A DNA stretch of 13,751 bases from CAZHJA01 sp964532865 (GTDB lineage: Bacteria > Patescibacteriota > Microgenomatia > UBA1406 > GWC2-37-13). Positions 1 to 6,500 of the stretch are shown one piece after another (the first letter of the stretch is position 1; each line of letters starts with the position of its first letter). The notes under the pieces were generated by a model that did no database searches, was not told where the DNA came from, and saw nothing but the letters and a program-made list of their open reading frames with translations. The stretch spans positions 1 to 13,751 of the forward strand of contig CAZHJA010000021.1 in the NCBI GenBank assembly GCA_964532865.1, in the 5' to 3' direction. The translations under genes and the position numbers were made by a program.

Positions 1-579
1 TCCACAATTTTTAGCTTTTATCAATATCTCATTGTCTTCTGGAAACATTTTCTTTTTATCTTGTGATTTGACTATTGTATAGCCCTCTATAAATTCAAAA
101 AAGTTTTTTTCAAAAATCATTAATCCTCCTGTTGGAGCCGGTGTTTTGCTTATTTGAGAAGCTTCAATAATTAAATTTGCTAATTTTATCATTGTTTTAT
201 CTTGATAAGATAAATCTTTTGTACTTAAGGCAGGAAGATATATTAAATATTTTCTTTTTGAAACCTCTTTATTTAGTTTTTTAATAAAAGTGTCTCCAAT
301 TCTTGAATCTGCATCAGAAAATATCAAATAACTGCCTTTTGCTTTTTTTGAACCAAAATCTTTTTGAAAAGAAACATTTCTTCTTTTTACAGTAAAAAAA
401 CTTAAGGGAAAGGCTTTTTTAAATTTCTCTGCTTCTTTCTTTGTATTATCTATTGAGCTACCGTCAACAATAATAACTTCAAAATTCTTTTCCTTTTGTT
501 TATTAAGATCGCTTAATAATAATGGAAGGTATTTCTCCTCATTTAAAGTAGGAATTATTATTGAATAGAATAATTTCAT
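1..579 (-). CDS. Family 2 glycosyltransferase, C-terminus cut by the window edge
   Basis: I translated this frame by hand. It starts at ATG 579 and stays open for 193 codons to base 1 with no stop, so the C-terminal part lies outside the window. The GT-A fold of family 2 is clear: SIIIPTLNEE at residues 6-15, EVIIVDGSS at 34-42 (nucleotide-binding Asp39), the metal-binding DxD as D89-A90-D91 in LIFSDADSR, an APTGG acceptor-side segment near 155-159, and an MFPEDNE block at 178-184 that resembles the ED catalytic-base region. The family moves a sugar from a nucleotide sugar to a lipid or glycan at the cytoplasmic face of the membrane; the substrate cannot be read from sequence. It is the last gene of the UppS-Fic-ligase run, 26 bases after the 87-residue membrane protein. 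No Shine-Dalgarno is visible, but a TATAAT lies 11 bases before the ATG. Confidence 0.9.
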   Translation of the reverse strand, partial: MKLFYSIIIPTLNEEKYLPLLLSDLNKQKEKNFEVIIVDGSSIDNTKKEAEKFKKAFPLSFFTVKRRNVSFQKDFGSKKAKGSYLIFSDADSRIGDTFIKKLNKEVSKRKYLIYLPALSTKDLSYQDKTMIKLANLIIEASQISKTPAPTGGLMIFEKNFFEFIEGYTIVKSQDKKKMFPEDNEILIKAKNCG

Positions 580-590
580 AAGAACAGTAT

Positions 591-596
591 ATTATA
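591..596 (-). promoter_or_regulatory. TATAAT -10-like hexamer before the glycosyltransferase
   Basis: On the minus strand a perfect TATAAT lies 11 bases before the ATG at 579. No good -35 element is seen 16-18 bases upstream. If used, transcription would start about 5 bases before the ATG and give a nearly leaderless message. In DNA this AT-rich the match may be chance. Confidence 0.25.
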
Positions 597-605
597 CAAA
601 AATAT

Positions 606-869
606 CTATTTTTTCTTATTTAAAAGATTGAGAATTATAAAGTAAATAAAAGTAATAAATAAAACAGAATATACGGGGTTTATTTTGTAAAATACAATAT
701 TTGGAAAAAGGAGATTGAAACTAAGAATATTAAAGATGCTTAATACTTCCAATCTGCCAGTTTTCAAAAAATATACAAATAATACAAAAATATGAATAAA
801 GGCTAAGATAAGAACCATTTTTACAAATGCCAGAATATATTTATTTTTATAATATTTATGATGTTTCAT
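606..869 (-). CDS. Small hydrophobic membrane protein, 87 residues, unknown function
   Basis: I do not recognise a named family. The N-terminus is basic and hydrophilic (MKHHKYYKNK), followed by hydrophobic stretches at about 12-35, 40-61 and 65-84 and a lysine-rich end. This suggests two or three membrane helices with a cytoplasmic basic N-terminus. The gene lies 8 bases after the DNA ligase stop and 26 bases before the glycosyltransferase, so it probably shares their transcript. Small membrane proteins beside glycosyltransferases are common in reduced bacterial genomes, and a role in presenting lipid-linked sugar or anchoring the transferase is only a guess. The stop is TAG. The position between two certain genes on the same strand, with a typical membrane pattern, supports it being real. 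Confidence 0.65.
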   Translation of the reverse strand: MKHHKYYKNKYILAFVKMVLILAFIHIFVLFVYFLKTGRLEVLSIFNILSFNLLFPNIVFYKINPVYSVLFITFIYFIILNLLNKKK

Positions 870-877
870 AATATGAT

Positions 878-2668
878 TTATCTTTGTCTTTTATATAATT
901 TTGTAAGTTCGCTTAATGTAGTTGCTTCTTCTGGTCTTTTATCATCTCTAAAGCTCTCAAGGCGTGGAAAACGAAGCGCATATCCTGCGATATCAACTTC
1001 TAATGCTTTGCCTGTTTTTGTTTTCTTCATAATTCTTCCAGCTGTATGAGTTGGTGATCTTGTTATTCCATCTGCCTTAATTTCAACAATCAGCAAAGGA
1101 TCTATCCAAACATCGACATTCATTTGTTTATCAACACAATAAGCTGATGGCCTGTTTTCACATTTTAATTCTTCTGTTTTCTTTTTTAATTCTCTCCATT
1201 CTTTATCAGTTAATCCTGTTCCAATTTTTGCAATAGTTAAATATGAATCTGATTTTTTATCATATACTCCAACTAAAAATGCTCCAATTCCGAATTTAGT
1301 TCTTTTTCCTTTTCCATAATCATATCCCATTACCAAGCAATCAATAGTATCTTCAATTTTTGAAGAATAACTTCTTTTAAACTTAATCCAGTTCCATGCC
1401 CTTGCTCCTGGCTGATATGTACCATTTAATTTCTTAGCAATTATTCCTTCCAACCCTTTTGTTACAGCATCATCAAATGATAATTCTATTTTTCTACCAT
1501 TATCAATAACATCCTCTGGAGCAAGCATAAGTGTATCTTTATGGATATCTCCACTTGCTTTTATTATTTTACTTAATGCCTGTCTTCGCTCAGTAAAAGA
1601 ATTATCTAGATAGCTTTTGCCATTTAAGTACAAAAGCTCAAAAACAAAAAGCTTTAGCGGAATTTCTTTTGCTTTTTTACCAATATCATATTTCCTTTTC
1701 CTTTGAACTGTTTCTTGAAATGGTAAAAAACTACCTGTATTTCTATTAAATCCTATTGCTTCTCCTTCAATAATTGCTTGACTTACATTTAATTCCTGCT
1801 TTACGCCTTCACAAATATCAGGATACATATATGAAACATCATCTAGGCTTCTTGAATATAATTTTACTTCTTTTTTTGAATTTATTGTTTTGAAATGAAC
1901 TTGCAAACGAAAACCATCATATTTTGGTTCAATGGCACATTTTCCTATTTGCTTAATAATTTCTTCCCCTGAAGAAAGTCTTTCTGCTCTCATCATAATA
2001 ATTGGAGTAAAAACTAAAGGCTTAATACTTTGCAAGCCTTTTATTCCTTTTTCTTTTATGATTCTTCCAATTAAACCTAAATCAGGACAAACATGATATG
2101 CTTTTTCAATTACTGTTTTAAAACTTTTATCTCCTTTTACCATCCAAGAAAAAGAGTCAAGTACTGTCATATCAGAAAATCCAAGTCTAATTACTCCAAG
2201 CGGAATACGAATTAAATATCTTGCTGATAATGAATCAAGCTGCCGAATTAAATTTGCTAATATATTTATTTTTATTTCCTGTGAACCTTCTCCTCCTGCT
2301 ATTGCTAATTTTCTCAAATCACTATATACATCTAATATTGATAAGTCTTTTTCATCAAAAGACTGTATTTGTTTTTTAAAATATTCAACTGTTTTTCCAA
2401 TATCTCCAATTTTTTTGTAATTCTTTTCAAAAAGCTTTTTGTCTAGATTTAATGCAAGAACCGCACTTTTAATAACCATTTTTTCAGCCATACCAAATTC
2501 TTTTCTTTCAAATAATGGAGCAACTCTTCCTTGAAGAAGATAACTTGCTTTTTCAATTTCTTCAAGACTAAGATTATTGAAAAGCTCTGATAAATATTCT
2601 GTTATTTTTAACCTTGAAGAAGTTTTTTCAATTTTTTCAAAGTAAACGGAAAGTTTATTAAATTTCAT
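878..2668 (-). CDS. lig: ATP-dependent DNA ligase, archaeal/LIG1 type
   Basis: The 596-residue protein seals nicks in duplex DNA through an enzyme-AMP intermediate. In order: an N-terminal DNA-binding domain (about 1-215), the adenylation domain with motif I KYDGFR at 249-254 (Lys249 takes AMP), EGEA at 301-304, motif III FVFELLYLNG at 341-350, motif IV LEGIIAKK at 406-413 and motif V WIKFKR at 427-432, then an OB domain holding HTAGR at 541-545 and RFPRLESFRDDK near 567-577. Length and domain order match the archaeal ligase and human LIG1 C-terminal core, not the short viral or LigC/LigD forms. All key residues are present, so it should be active. The ATG overlaps the stop of the upstream 61-residue gene as ATGA. 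Bacteria normally rely on NAD-dependent LigA for replication; an ATP-type ligase here suggests acquisition from archaea or a repair role. I cannot see whether ligA exists elsewhere in the genome. Confidence 0.96.
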   Translation of the reverse strand: MKFNKLSVYFEKIEKTSSRLKITEYLSELFNNLSLEEIEKASYLLQGRVAPLFERKEFGMAEKMVIKSAVLALNLDKKLFEKNYKKIGDIGKTVEYFKKQIQSFDEKDLSILDVYSDLRKLAIAGGEGSQEIKINILANLIRQLDSLSARYLIRIPLGVIRLGFSDMTVLDSFSWMVKGDKSFKTVIEKAYHVCPDLGLIGRIIKEKGIKGLQSIKPLVFTPIIMMRAERLSSGEEIIKQIGKCAIEPKYDGFRLQVHFKTINSKKEVKLYSRSLDDVSYMYPDICEGVKQELNVSQAIIEGEAIGFNRNTGSFLPFQETVQRKRKYDIGKKAKEIPLKLFVFELLYLNGKSYLDNSFTERRQALSKIIKASGDIHKDTLMLAPEDVIDNGRKIELSFDDAVTKGLEGIIAKKLNGTYQPGARAWNWIKFKRSYSSKIEDTIDCLVMGYDYGKGKRTKFGIGAFLVGVYDKKSDSYLTIAKIGTGLTDKEWRELKKKTEELKCENRPSAYCVDKQMNVDVWIDPLLIVEIKADGITRSPTHTAGRIMKKTKTGKALEVDIAGYALRFPRLESFRDDKRPEEATTLSELTKLYKRQR

Positions 2669-2850
2669 TTCCCAATTAAAAATAAATAAGCTAGTCCTAA
2701 TCCGACTAGAAAAAGAGTTCCGAGTGCAAAAGTAAAAAAACCATCTTCATGTTTTGAGACTTTGTAAAGGCCTTCTGCAACAAGAGTTAAAGAAAATAAA
2801 CCCGGCAAAAGAAATCCTAAATACATCATCTCTAGAAACTTTTGGTCCAT
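2665..2850 (-). CDS. Two-helix small membrane protein, 61 residues, unknown
   Basis: No family is recognised. Two hydrophobic segments at about 8-28 and 38-58 are joined by a short polar loop (KVSKHEDG, near 31-38), the pattern of a helical hairpin in the membrane with both ends on one side. It is fused tightly into the operon: 5 bases after the Fic gene, and its TGA stop overlaps the ligase ATG in ATGA, so ligase translation may depend on it. No Shine-Dalgarno precedes its ATG. The tight packing is the main evidence that it is a gene. A link between its function and DNA ligation is not implied by anything in the protein. Confidence 0.6.
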   Translation of the reverse strand: MDQKFLEMMYLGFLLPGLFSLTLVAEGLYKVSKHEDGFFTFALGTLFLVGLGLAYLFLIGK

Positions 2851-2855
2851 AGCTT

Positions 2856-3899
2856 TTAAACTATTTCATATCGAGCCGCTTTTGTACTTCCAATTTTTTT
2901 TATTAATCCTTTTTTTATTAAATTCTGCAAATCTCTAAGTACAGTATCTTCAGAGATATCAGGAAATATTGATGGAAATGTCCTGTTTTGTAAATATCCA
3001 ATTTCCTGAATATATTCAATTATTTTCATTTCCCTTTCTGTCAAATAAATCTGTTTTCCTCCAAACTTCTCTTTTAATTTTACATCTTTAGACAATTTTA
3101 ATACTTTATTTTTTATTTTTTCAAATTCAGCAGCTGTTGCAAAAGTAAAATATTCAAGCCAATTTGTTAAATCGCCTGATGAAGCCCTTTGTAAACTTTC
3201 ATAGTATGAAACTGCATCTTTATCATAATATTCTTCTAATGAGAAAAAGCGTCTAATATCATAACCTCCAAGAAAAAGAATAAGGGTTGAAATTACACGT
3301 GCAACTCTTCCATTTCCATCAATAAAAGGATGTATGCGTACCAACTCATGATGTGCAATACCTGCTTTTAATATTGGATGAATTGATTCATTATTATCAT
3401 CCTTATTTAGCCAATATAGAAACTCTCTCATAAGAAATGGAACTTCAATAGGTTTTGGAGGCCTAAATGTTATTTCTCCTGTTTTTGAATTTTTTACAAC
3501 TACTTGTTTTACTCTATATTTCCCTGCCTCATCATCTAATATCTTATTAATAATAATTTTATGGAGTTTTTTTACTACAAGTTCTGTAATTTTATTAATC
3601 TTTCTTGTAGCTTCATCCTCAATATATTCAATTACTTTTCTATAATTAATAACTTCCTGAATGTCTCTTGGACGAGCAATAACCTCTTTGCCTAAAAGAA
3701 CGTCTTTTGCTTCATCTTTATGAAGTTTATTTCCTTCTATATGTGTACCATGAAATACTGATCTTACAATTGCATCTTCTTTAAACTGCTTTTCCCATAA
3801 AGGAAGAAGAAGAGAATGTTTAATTACTTCTTCAGCAGCTTCAATATTAGATATATTTTTAAGAATTTTATTTGTAATATTAAATGAAGGCGTAAACAT
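2856..3899 (-). CDS. fic: Fic family protein (AMPylator-like) with C-terminal winged helix
   Basis: The 347-residue protein has a Fic domain with the complete catalytic loop HPFIDGNGRVAR at 190-201. His190 is the catalytic base, the Asp194 position binds metal and Arg198/Arg201 hold ATP phosphates, so it should be able to move AMP from ATP to a protein hydroxyl. An N-terminal EGN at 55-57 sits where the autoinhibitory helix of class II Fic proteins usually has S/T-xxx-E-G/N. Here the Ser/Thr position is Gly51, but the inhibitory Glu55 is kept. Residues about 285-347 form a winged-helix DNA-binding domain, ending in the wing-like TKAARYEI. This layout matches the common Fic/DUF4172-like regulators of bacteria and archaea. 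It lies 30 bases after uppS and 5 before the 61-residue gene. It may respond to stress, act in a toxin-like way or regulate its own operon; the target is unknown. Confidence 0.93.
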   Translation of the reverse strand: MFTPSFNITNKILKNISNIEAAEEVIKHSLLLPLWEKQFKEDAIVRSVFHGTHIEGNKLHKDEAKDVLLGKEVIARPRDIQEVINYRKVIEYIEDEATRKINKITELVVKKLHKIIINKILDDEAGKYRVKQVVVKNSKTGEITFRPPKPIEVPFLMREFLYWLNKDDNNESIHPILKAGIAHHELVRIHPFIDGNGRVARVISTLILFLGGYDIRRFFSLEEYYDKDAVSYYESLQRASSGDLTNWLEYFTFATAAEFEKIKNKVLKLSKDVKLKEKFGGKQIYLTEREMKIIEYIQEIGYLQNRTFPSIFPDISEDTVLRDLQNLIKKGLIKKIGSTKAARYEIV

Positions 3900-3907
3900 A
3901 TATAACT

Positions 3908-3916
3908 AGTATATCA
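3908..3916 (-). promoter_or_regulatory. Extended -10-like element before fic
   Basis: Read on the minus strand this is TGATATACT, a TGn extended -10 followed by TATACT. It sits in the 30-base gap between uppS and fic, with 8 bases between it and the fic ATG. Use of it would give an almost leaderless fic message separate from uppS. No -35 element is obvious and no Shine-Dalgarno is present. Confidence 0.3.
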
Positions 3917-3929
3917 AAAACTTCTTATC

Positions 3930-4634
3930 TCATTTTCCAAATCTTCTTTTGCGATTTGAATATTCTAAAATACATTTTTCAAAATCCTGTTTATTAAAAT
4001 CAGGAAAATATTTTTTACAAAAGATATATTCTGAATATGCTGCCTGCCAAATCAAAAATCCTGATGTTCTAGTTTCTCCGCTTGTTCGAATAACTAAATC
4101 TGGGTTGGGATTAGGAAGGTCTTTTGTATCAAGATATTTACTAAACTCATCTTCTGTTAACTTATTAATATCAAGCGACTTATTTTTTTTAAATATTTTC
4201 TTTATTGCTCTTAATACCTCATCTCTTCCTCCATAATCAAGAGCAAATACAAAGTAATTGTTTTTAAAATGTTTTGTCTGTTTTTCAGCATTCTCTATCT
4301 TTTTCCTTAAACCACTATTAATTCTTGTCTTTTTGCCAATATGCAGCATCCTTACTTTTTCTTCCATTGCCTCATCTAACTGCTTATCAATTCTCTTTTC
4401 AAATACCTTCATAAGTAAATTAACTTCTCTTTTTGACCTTGTCCAGTTTTCTGTTGAAAATCCCCAAACAGATAATGTTTTTATACCCATTTCTCTTGCC
4501 TTTTGTGATATCTGAAAAATAACATCGCTTCCTTTAGCATAACCCTTAAATACAGGAAAGTGCCTTTCTTTAGCCCATCTTCGATTTCCATCAGGAATAA
4601 TTGCAACATGTTTGGGTAAAAATTTATTTGTCAT
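3930..4634 (-). CDS. uppS: Cis-prenyl (undecaprenyl) diphosphate synthase
   Basis: The 234-residue protein adds isopentenyl diphosphate units in cis to an allylic primer, giving the long polyprenyl diphosphate carrier for cell-surface sugars. Family hallmarks are intact: IPDGNRRWAK at 13-22 (Asp15 binds the Mg-pyrophosphate), WGFSTENW at 57-64, DYGGRDE at 133-139, and PDLVIRTSGE at 178-187 followed by FLIWQAAYSEY at 193-203. The usual Asn before FLLWQ is Gly192 here, a small departure. Length is typical of bacterial UppS. It lacks signal or membrane segments, as expected of this soluble or peripheral enzyme. It begins the leftward operon and consumes the product of the mevalonate operon that ends about 0.8 kb away. 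The exact chain length cannot be predicted. Confidence 0.96.
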   Translation of the reverse strand: MTNKFLPKHVAIIPDGNRRWAKERHFPVFKGYAKGSDVIFQISQKAREMGIKTLSVWGFSTENWTRSKREVNLLMKVFEKRIDKQLDEAMEEKVRMLHIGKKTRINSGLRKKIENAEKQTKHFKNNYFVFALDYGGRDEVLRAIKKIFKKNKSLDINKLTEDEFSKYLDTKDLPNPNPDLVIRTSGETRTSGFLIWQAAYSEYIFCKKYFPDFNKQDFEKCILEYSNRKRRFGK

Positions 4635-4662
4635 GTTTGATATATATAAAACACTAAAAAGA

Positions 4663-4671
4663 AGTATAACA
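4663..4671 (-). promoter_or_regulatory. Extended -10 promoter element for uppS
   Basis: The minus strand reads TGTTATACT, an extended -10 (TGn plus TATACT), 28 bases before the uppS ATG. It lies in the 86-base divergent gap between uppS and the pilin-like genes. A weak TTAATT-like -35 can be placed about 17 bases upstream. No Shine-Dalgarno is seen between it and the ATG. Confidence 0.4.
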
Positions 4672-4682
4672 TATGATTAGCC

Positions 4683-4709
4683 TTGAATTAAAAAGCTCTA
4701 TGATATATG
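4683..4709 (+). promoter_or_regulatory. Candidate promoter for the pilin-like gene pair
   Basis: TTGAAT at 4683-4688 could be a -35. TGATATATG at 4701-4709 is an extended -10 with hexamer TATATG, 15 bases downstream, which is slightly short. Transcription would start within a few bases of the ATG at 4721. It overlaps the uppS upstream region on the other strand, so the two directions may compete for polymerase. Confidence 0.35.
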
Positions 4710-4720
4710 CTTAAAAAAGC

Positions 4721-5014
4721 ATGGTATATGCCGTCTTTGAAATTAATGAAAATACATTTGTTCCAGCCAGATTTGAATCTATTGGTTCTATCATAAATTT
4801 AATCATGCCAATTCTAATGGTTGGAGCTGGAATTGCATGTTTATTTATGCTTGTTTTAGGAGGTCTTAATTGGATAAAAGCTGGAGATAATCCTGAAAAC
4901 TTAAAAAAAGCAAAGGAATATTTTACTTATGCTATTGTGGGATTATTTATTGTTGTATTAAGTTTTGCAATTGTTAAACTTATTGGAGTTATAATTAATA
5001 AATCAATTTTATGA
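4721..5014 (+). CDS. VirB2/TrbC-like two-helix pilin-type protein (first of pair)
   Basis: The 97-residue protein has a short polar N-terminus, a hydrophobic helix at about 22-49, a short charged loop WIKAGDNPENLKKAKEY (51-67) and a second helix at about 69-93. Two helices with a small charged cytoplasmic loop, and a G-G-L-N-W-I then G-D pattern, match the VirB2/TrbC pilin-like proteins that are abundant in Candidate Phyla Radiation genomes. There is no long cleavable signal peptide, although the first helix may be processed. The TGA stop overlaps the ATG of the next gene, so the two are co-translated. No VirB4, VirD4 or other secretion ATPase lies in the window, so a full type IV secretion system is not shown. 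Other membrane roles, such as a holin-like or scaffold protein, cannot be excluded. Only the start at 4721 gives a natural N-terminus; it has no Shine-Dalgarno. Confidence 0.75.
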   Translation: MVYAVFEINENTFVPARFESIGSIINLIMPILMVGAGIACLFMLVLGGLNWIKAGDNPENLKKAKEYFTYAIVGLFIVVLSFAIVKLIGVIINKSIL

Positions 5015-5373
5015 AATTAATGGCAAATGACGTAGATGATTTAATTGGAATAATAACTCCACCTGTCGATTCTATTCCAAGTAATCCTCAAGATGCAATA
5101 GCAGGATTTATTGGTTTGGGGATAAAGATTTTTATGTTTACCGCTGGAATACTTATGCTTCTTTATCTTATGTGGGGAGCTCTAGATTGGATTATATCAT
5201 CTGGAGATAAGGAAAAATTAACAAAAGCTCAACAGAAAATAATGAATGCTGTTATTGGAATAATTGTACTTATTTTCGTTCTAGTAGTTTTCAGAGTATT
5301 AACTGTAGATATTCTTCATATTTTTGAAGATGAAGGATTTTTTCAATTTACAATTCCAAGTATTAACGATTAA
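5011..5373 (+). CDS. VirB2/TrbC-like two-helix pilin-type protein (second of pair)
   Basis: The 120-residue paralogue of the preceding gene has the same plan: a polar acidic N-terminal segment (about 1-27), a helix at about 30-58, the charged loop WIISSGDKEKLTKAQQK (60-76), and a second helix at about 77-98. It adds an acidic, aromatic C-terminal tail (about 99-120) that its partner lacks. The shared block is GxLxWI, GD, then KL and KA before the second helix. The ATG overlaps the upstream stop as ATGA; a second Met at residue 4 is a possible alternative start. Two different subunits made together suggest a heteromeric membrane or pilus structure; this is inference. The C-terminal tail could be surface-exposed or bind a partner. 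Its stop at 5371-5373 faces the decarboxylase gene, 76 bases away. Confidence 0.75.
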   Translation: MKLMANDVDDLIGIITPPVDSIPSNPQDAIAGFIGLGIKIFMFTAGILMLLYLMWGALDWIISSGDKEKLTKAQQKIMNAVIGIIVLIFVLVVFRVLTVDILHIFEDEGFFQFTIPSIND

Positions 5374-5449
5374 TACTATTTAATTTAAAAAGGCTAATTT
5401 TTAATTAATCTTGCTCCTTTTGAAGGTTTATTTACAAACACAGGTTATT
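5374..5449. other. Convergent intergenic gap without a clear terminator
   Basis: This 76-base gap separates the second pilin-like gene (plus) from the decarboxylase gene (minus). It is AT-rich. The only inverted repeat noticed is AAAAGG (5388-5393) with CCTTTT (5416-5421), which has a 22-base loop and no T-run after it. I see no convincing terminator in either direction, so the two transcripts may overlap. Confidence 0.5.
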
Positions 5450-6445
5450 TTAAAACAAATGTTTATCTAAATACTCCACTCCTTTGCCTAGCTTAAGTTC
5501 AATTATTTTACGAATTCCAGAAATCTTTTTTAATCTGGCTTGAATTTTTTTTACATCTTTTTGAAGACATAAAATTTTTACTTGGGGTCCTGCATCCATG
5601 GTTAGATAAACAGACAAACCTTCATCTCTCCATGCTTGCACAAGATGAATCAGTTCAACTGATTTTGGCAGCCAATAGATTATTGGCGGCTTAGTAGTCA
5701 TCATCAAAGCATGTAATTTCAAAAAGTTATGTTCACTGATTTCTCCCATTTTGACAAAATCCTTAGCTTTAATGGCTTTTTTAATTTCAACCAAATCCTG
5801 ATGTATAGTTTTTAACCAGCATTCATAATAAGGACAGGTTGCTACTGTTTGTTTCATACCAACTCGACTTTTAATCTTTTTTTCAAAAAAACTAACTACT
5901 ACAGCTAATACTCTTAACTGTGGCCAATAATTTTCATCAAACCACTGTTTGGCAAAACTATCATTACCGTCTTTTTTAACTCCCTTAGTCCACTCTACAA
6001 ACCCACCCAAAATGCTTCGAGTAGAGGATCCAGAACCTTGGCGAGCTATAATTGATAAGTTTTTACTTGATAAGTTTAAACCTGCAGCTTTAGAAGCTGA
6101 GGTTGTCAATGCTGCAGCTCCAGAAGCAGAAGAAGCCAGTCCTGCTGTAGTCTCAACTTTATTTATAGAAACTATTTTAGCTTTACTTTTAAATTTAGCC
6201 TGCTTTCTTATCAAATCCAATTGACCAACTACTCTATCATATTCATCTCCTTCTAAATACCTCTTCCCATCTAAAACAAATTCATCTTTTTTATACTTTT
6301 TATCAAATTCAATAGTTGTAGTAGTTCCATAATCTGCTAAAGTTAAAGACAAAGAAGAATTATATGGCAAAATCAATTTCTCATCTCTTTTTCCCCAGTA
6401 TTTAATAAGAGCAATATTTATATTAGCATGAGCAGTAACTTTCAT
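5450..6445 (-). CDS. mvaD: Diphosphomevalonate decarboxylase
   Basis: This 331-residue GHMP-superfamily enzyme phosphorylates mevalonate 5-diphosphate and decarboxylates it to isopentenyl diphosphate, the last step of the classical pathway. It is unmistakable: NINIALIKYWGKRDE at 8-22, LPYNSSLSLTL at 26-36, the ATP loop TTAGLASSASG at 99-109, GSGSSTRSILGGFVEW at 137-152 (Arg143 expected to hold the carboxylate) and TMDAGPQVK at 282-290 with catalytic Asp284. It is the bacterial/eukaryotic type, not the archaeal phosphomevalonate decarboxylase route. It differs from its neighbours in two ways: a 55-base gap separates it from the kinase upstream, whereas most other operon genes abut or overlap; and sampled lines of the gene have about 11-28 G+C per 60 bases (mean near 22), against 11-15 in the mevalonate kinase gene. 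Both points suggest later addition to the operon. Confidence 0.96.
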   Translation of the reverse strand: MKVTAHANINIALIKYWGKRDEKLILPYNSSLSLTLADYGTTTTIEFDKKYKKDEFVLDGKRYLEGDEYDRVVGQLDLIRKQAKFKSKAKIVSINKVETTAGLASSASGAAALTTSASKAAGLNLSSKNLSIIARQGSGSSTRSILGGFVEWTKGVKKDGNDSFAKQWFDENYWPQLRVLAVVVSFFEKKIKSRVGMKQTVATCPYYECWLKTIHQDLVEIKKAIKAKDFVKMGEISEHNFLKLHALMMTTKPPIIYWLPKSVELIHLVQAWRDEGLSVYLTMDAGPQVKILCLQKDVKKIQARLKKISGIRKIIELKLGKGVEYLDKHLF

Positions 6446-6500
6446 AAAAACTGTTATTTAATAATTTTTTAATTATTTCTTTGTTCTTATTTTTTTATTC

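Noticed and set aside
5388..5421. Inverted repeat AAAAGG / CCTTTT as a terminator between the convergent genes
   Set aside because: The stem is only 6 bp with a 22-base loop and no T-run follows in either direction; repeats like this are expected by chance in such AT-rich DNA.
5949..6224. A 91-residue Ala/Leu-rich plus-strand frame
   Set aside because: It is antisense to the glycine/alanine/serine-rich ATP loop region of mvaD; the composition is explained by the complement of those codons.
6446..6500. AATAATT / AATTATT hairpin before mvaD as a regulatory structure or terminator
   Set aside because: The stem is made only of A-T pairs and lies in nearly pure A/T sequence; no T-run in the right place and nothing beyond chance.
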